From Pyrocephalus nanus (lineage: Eukaryota > Chordata > Aves > Passeriformes > Tyrannidae), in contig CM076267.1 in the NCBI GenBank assembly GCA_038380795.1, positions 12,197,501 to 12,261,500 of the forward strand: 64,000 nt of DNA, in the 5' to 3' direction. The notes under the pieces were generated by a model. That model saw only the letters and a program-made list of their open reading frames with translations. It searched no databases and had not been told where the DNA came from. This document shows, piece by piece, positions 61,041 to 64,000 of the stretch. Positions within the stretch are counted from its first letter, which is position 1. Each line of letters begins with the position of its first letter. The position numbers were made by a program, and so were the translations under genes.

Positions 61041-64000
61041 TTGGTGGGATGTTTTCAAGGAGTTTTCAATGAATTTTAGCAACAGAATCAACCTGCTTAA
61101 CACAGTGTGAGACAATTTCCAGTTGAACCACTTGCTTAAAGAGGATATAATCACTAAATACATAGGACATTTAAACAAAAAAGGATTTAACTTCCAAAGA
61201 CTGGATACTTAAAGCTCCCAGTAATGAATATAAGCCGCAGCACTGTGATATTACAGCATCTCTTACTCATCTAAATGCATTTGTAACACTGGAATTTTTT
61301 CCACTGCTACTGCAGGAATTAAGCTGTGCAGCTGATCATCCCTTGCAGATCCTGGGAAGAACCTGGTGGTCCCCCAGCATGGGGTACTTGCCACCTCATG
61401 GCAGGGGTGAGGGACCCACAAGGGTCCATCTCTGAGGGGCTGGACCCACACTGGCTTCCACTGTGCAGCAGAGCATCCCAGATAAGGTATCTTCCTCTGG
61501 AGAGATTTTCTTAGTTTCATCTGAAGGAATCATGTACACTAAAATCCCATATTTCACAGGGGATAGAAAACTTGTTTATCACCTTTTTTTTTTTTTTCTC
61601 CCCTCAAACAGAAGCCCAGATTTTCTCAGCAGGTTTGATTGTGCTGGGCACAAAGTCCTTTCTCTAGTTTACAGACAGTTTAAGATTGCAGGTGTGTACT
61701 GCTATGGAACAGAGAGTCATTCCACACACAGAAAAACAGATGCAGTCACAGATGTGCCATTACTGTAGCTGAAATTACAAGCTCAAGTACAGATTCCCTT
61801 TTGTGGCTTTTACCTCATCCCCTAAAAGTATAAGCATTGATGGTACTATTCATTAGGAAAGTATTTGGGACTATTCTACAGAACCCTATGGTTTTCCTTC
61901 CCCTGGGATTTACACCTTAGCATTTAACACAGGGTAACAGCAAAGTTCTTTAGAATCAAGAAACACCCAAGAAATTTCTCAGGCAGATACATGCTTCATT
62001 TTAACTCATTTTCCTACACTTACAAGCTGCACTAAATGAAATGAAATTAATGTTAAAAGGGGCGTTTATTGAAAAATCTTTCAGTGACAGGTTCAGAAAG
62101 TGCCAGAGTTCAAGTAAATCGTTCCATGGAAAATGTTAGCAAAGCTTAATCATACTGGAAGCCACATTTAATTACAGCTTTTTAAGTCCATCTGGGAAAA
62201 AAGAAGAGACTTAAATATGTCACCTGAGATGATCTAGATACTGAAACTATTTGTAAGTTAACAAAAGCATTTGCATCACAAAACGCTCTGGGGCAGCACC
62301 ACGGCAAAGCAGATGTGTAATGAACAAGAATCACAGCACCAAAACAATCAGGACTGTAAATAACTCCTACTAATCTGCAATCATTTAAATTTGGGTTTAA
62401 TTGCTAGGCAGCAAATACATTTCATTCTTGAAGAGGTAAATGCTCTGTGGAATACACACTTAAAGGTATTTAGTGACAGAAGCACCACAGTCAAGAATCT
62501 GAATGTCAGGAGGACAGAGAAGAGCCAAGCAGCAGGGCTGGGGCTGCCATGAGTTCACAACATTAAACAAACTTTTCTCTGGAAGAGAATTAATAATGCT
62601 GCCATCCCCACTGTACGTACTGTAACTGCTGCAGAAGTGACACAATGAGGCACATGGGAGGCAAGAGGGTAGTGACTATAGAACAAAATTCAATCTAGTG
62701 GCTAATGAATAAAAAGTTCCTTTTATTTCTCAGTTGTTTTTGGTTCATTAAATTTTCCACAGATTTGCAGAGAAGAAAACGTGATCAATAAACCTTGACA
62801 AAAGTGAACATGTGAAAAAGGCGAGAGAAAGGCACAGGAAGATAAAAGTGATATCCCGATCACAGATTTCAGAGGCAGATGACCAGAGCTCTGGGCTGCT
62901 GAATAATCTGAATAGACCATCATTTCTTTACAGCCTTTTACTTTCTTTTCCCTGACTGCTGGAACTCTTCATTCAATACAATAGTAAATGCACTAAAACT
63001 TTTTTTCTTATGCTAATGGTCGAAATCGGGCGCTCACAGTTAAAACACACTTCCCACCAACTTGTTTTCTTTAAAAAAAAAAAAAAATTAACCTATTCAA
63101 GTTAAACTAAAATGTCAAAGACAGCTTAAGGCTTACTCTCACCATTCCTTAAAATTAATGGTTTTCTCCCCAGTAGATACAAAAAGAAAAGACTTGAATA
63201 AGGATAAAGCTGCTAGACTCTTTTCATATGAAAAAGAACACTTAGAAAGTAAAAAGAAATACATCCAGTACAAAGATCCTGGTACCTACAATTCTAATTT
63301 GTATTGTTTCCTCTCAGAATATTTATAATTGCAGCAAGGTGACAGCCAATTGCAAATAATTGTGAAACGATGAGAAAAGATTCACCAGTGACTAATGTAT
63401 TTGGGCAGTCATGCCCATGACAGTATCAGAAACGCTTCCACTCATTACAATGGGAGCCCAAGGGAGCCTATTTTCAATTTTTTTCTAATTTGGGTGTCCA
63501 CTTCCAGGCACCAGGGCCTCTTTTTCTGTGGTAGTCAATATTCACAAATCCCAAACAATTTTTACAGCTCTGAACTTCTGAATTAAAGGACAACTTTCCT
63601 GCTCCCTTCATACAACACATTTCAGCTTTAGTGTATTTGGGTTTATTTTGTTTACAAGAAGTTAAAAGGCATGGGGTGTGGTTTTACAGTAGTGAAGCAT
63701 GAATGAAGCAAAGTTCTATGGCCTCTCCTGGACTATACACATCTAACATGTACTCACTCCAAACTGGAACTGGTCTGTAGAAAATTAGATCTGATTACCC
63801 GGTATTTCCACTCCACTCACTTGTTCACAAGGTAAACCTGCAATTTTGCCTCTTGAACTTTCAAGATTACCATGCAAGACCCAATGGGAATTACTTTTAC
63901 ATCAAACTCCAGTTAGTTTCTAGAAGGTGCACATATATGGGATCTGCTGTATACACAGATCAAGAATTGGGCATATTACATGCATATACACAAATGTATG

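Larger units (their letters stand above)
57000..64000. other. non-coding stretch, no gene recognised
   Basis: No exon or transposon body recognised. Simple repeats include (GA)n at about 57,263-57,279, an A-rich run with one T interruption at 61,012-61,040, a T run at 61,584-61,597 and an A run at 63,073-63,087. The frames open on both strands at 57,984-58,460 lack any family feature. Confidence 0.55.

Noticed and set aside
1..64000. CRISPR arrays, phage, bacterial operons, rRNA genes, telomere repeats or LTR elements
   Set aside because: I looked for regularly spaced direct repeats, paired terminal repeats and conserved RNA motifs and saw none; the sequence is vertebrate nuclear DNA.

Overview
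This is ordinary vertebrate nuclear DNA, most likely from a bird. The only LINE family I can recognise is CR1, the dominant bird/reptile retrotransposon. The SINE relics are old amniote MIR-type elements. There is no Alu, B1, L1 or other mammalian repeat, and repeat density is low. The sequence is AT-rich and CpG-poor outside a few small patches. There are no operons, bacterial-type genes, CRISPR arrays, phages or rRNA genes. Nearly all open frames are short, mutually overlapping and without family features, as expected for intron or intergenic DNA.

Layout. 1-16.7 kb: non-coding, with scattered MIR relics, a short CR1 3' end near 11.9 kb and a perfect 22-bp palindrome at 10.94 kb. 16.7-18.1 kb: a CR1-end relic, a GC-richer patch, then the best protein-coding signal in the window. 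That signal is a minus-strand exon (17,889-18,051) with a good acceptor, in-frame stop, strong Kozak ATG, 44 codons and a usable donor. 18-33.5 kb: non-coding, with a G-rich hairpin/quadruplex candidate near 19.95 kb, a readable amniote MIR at 20.7 kb, purine-rich DNA at 23.6-24.0 kb and a small CR1 end at 26.6 kb. 33.8 kb: a weaker plus-strand exon candidate. 35.4-36.3 kb: two A/C-only tracts. 37.3 kb and 42.8 kb: two CpG-rich patches; the second lies between splice-donor-like sites on opposite strands. 39.6-39.9 kb: a minus-strand frame encoding a signal-peptide-like start and cysteine-rich tail, just after a strong acceptor. 49.3-54.1 kb: three CR1 pieces, including a decayed reverse-transcriptase fragment with broken catalytic motifs. 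54.1-64 kb: nothing beyond simple repeats.

The exon-like signals on the minus strand (42.86, 39.9 and 18.0 kb) could belong to one long gene whose introns fill the window, but nothing here proves they are joined. I did not find a previously undescribed system. The observations most worth checking are the 18.0 kb exon, the 39.9 kb secreted-type frame and the 42.8 kb CpG/splice cluster.
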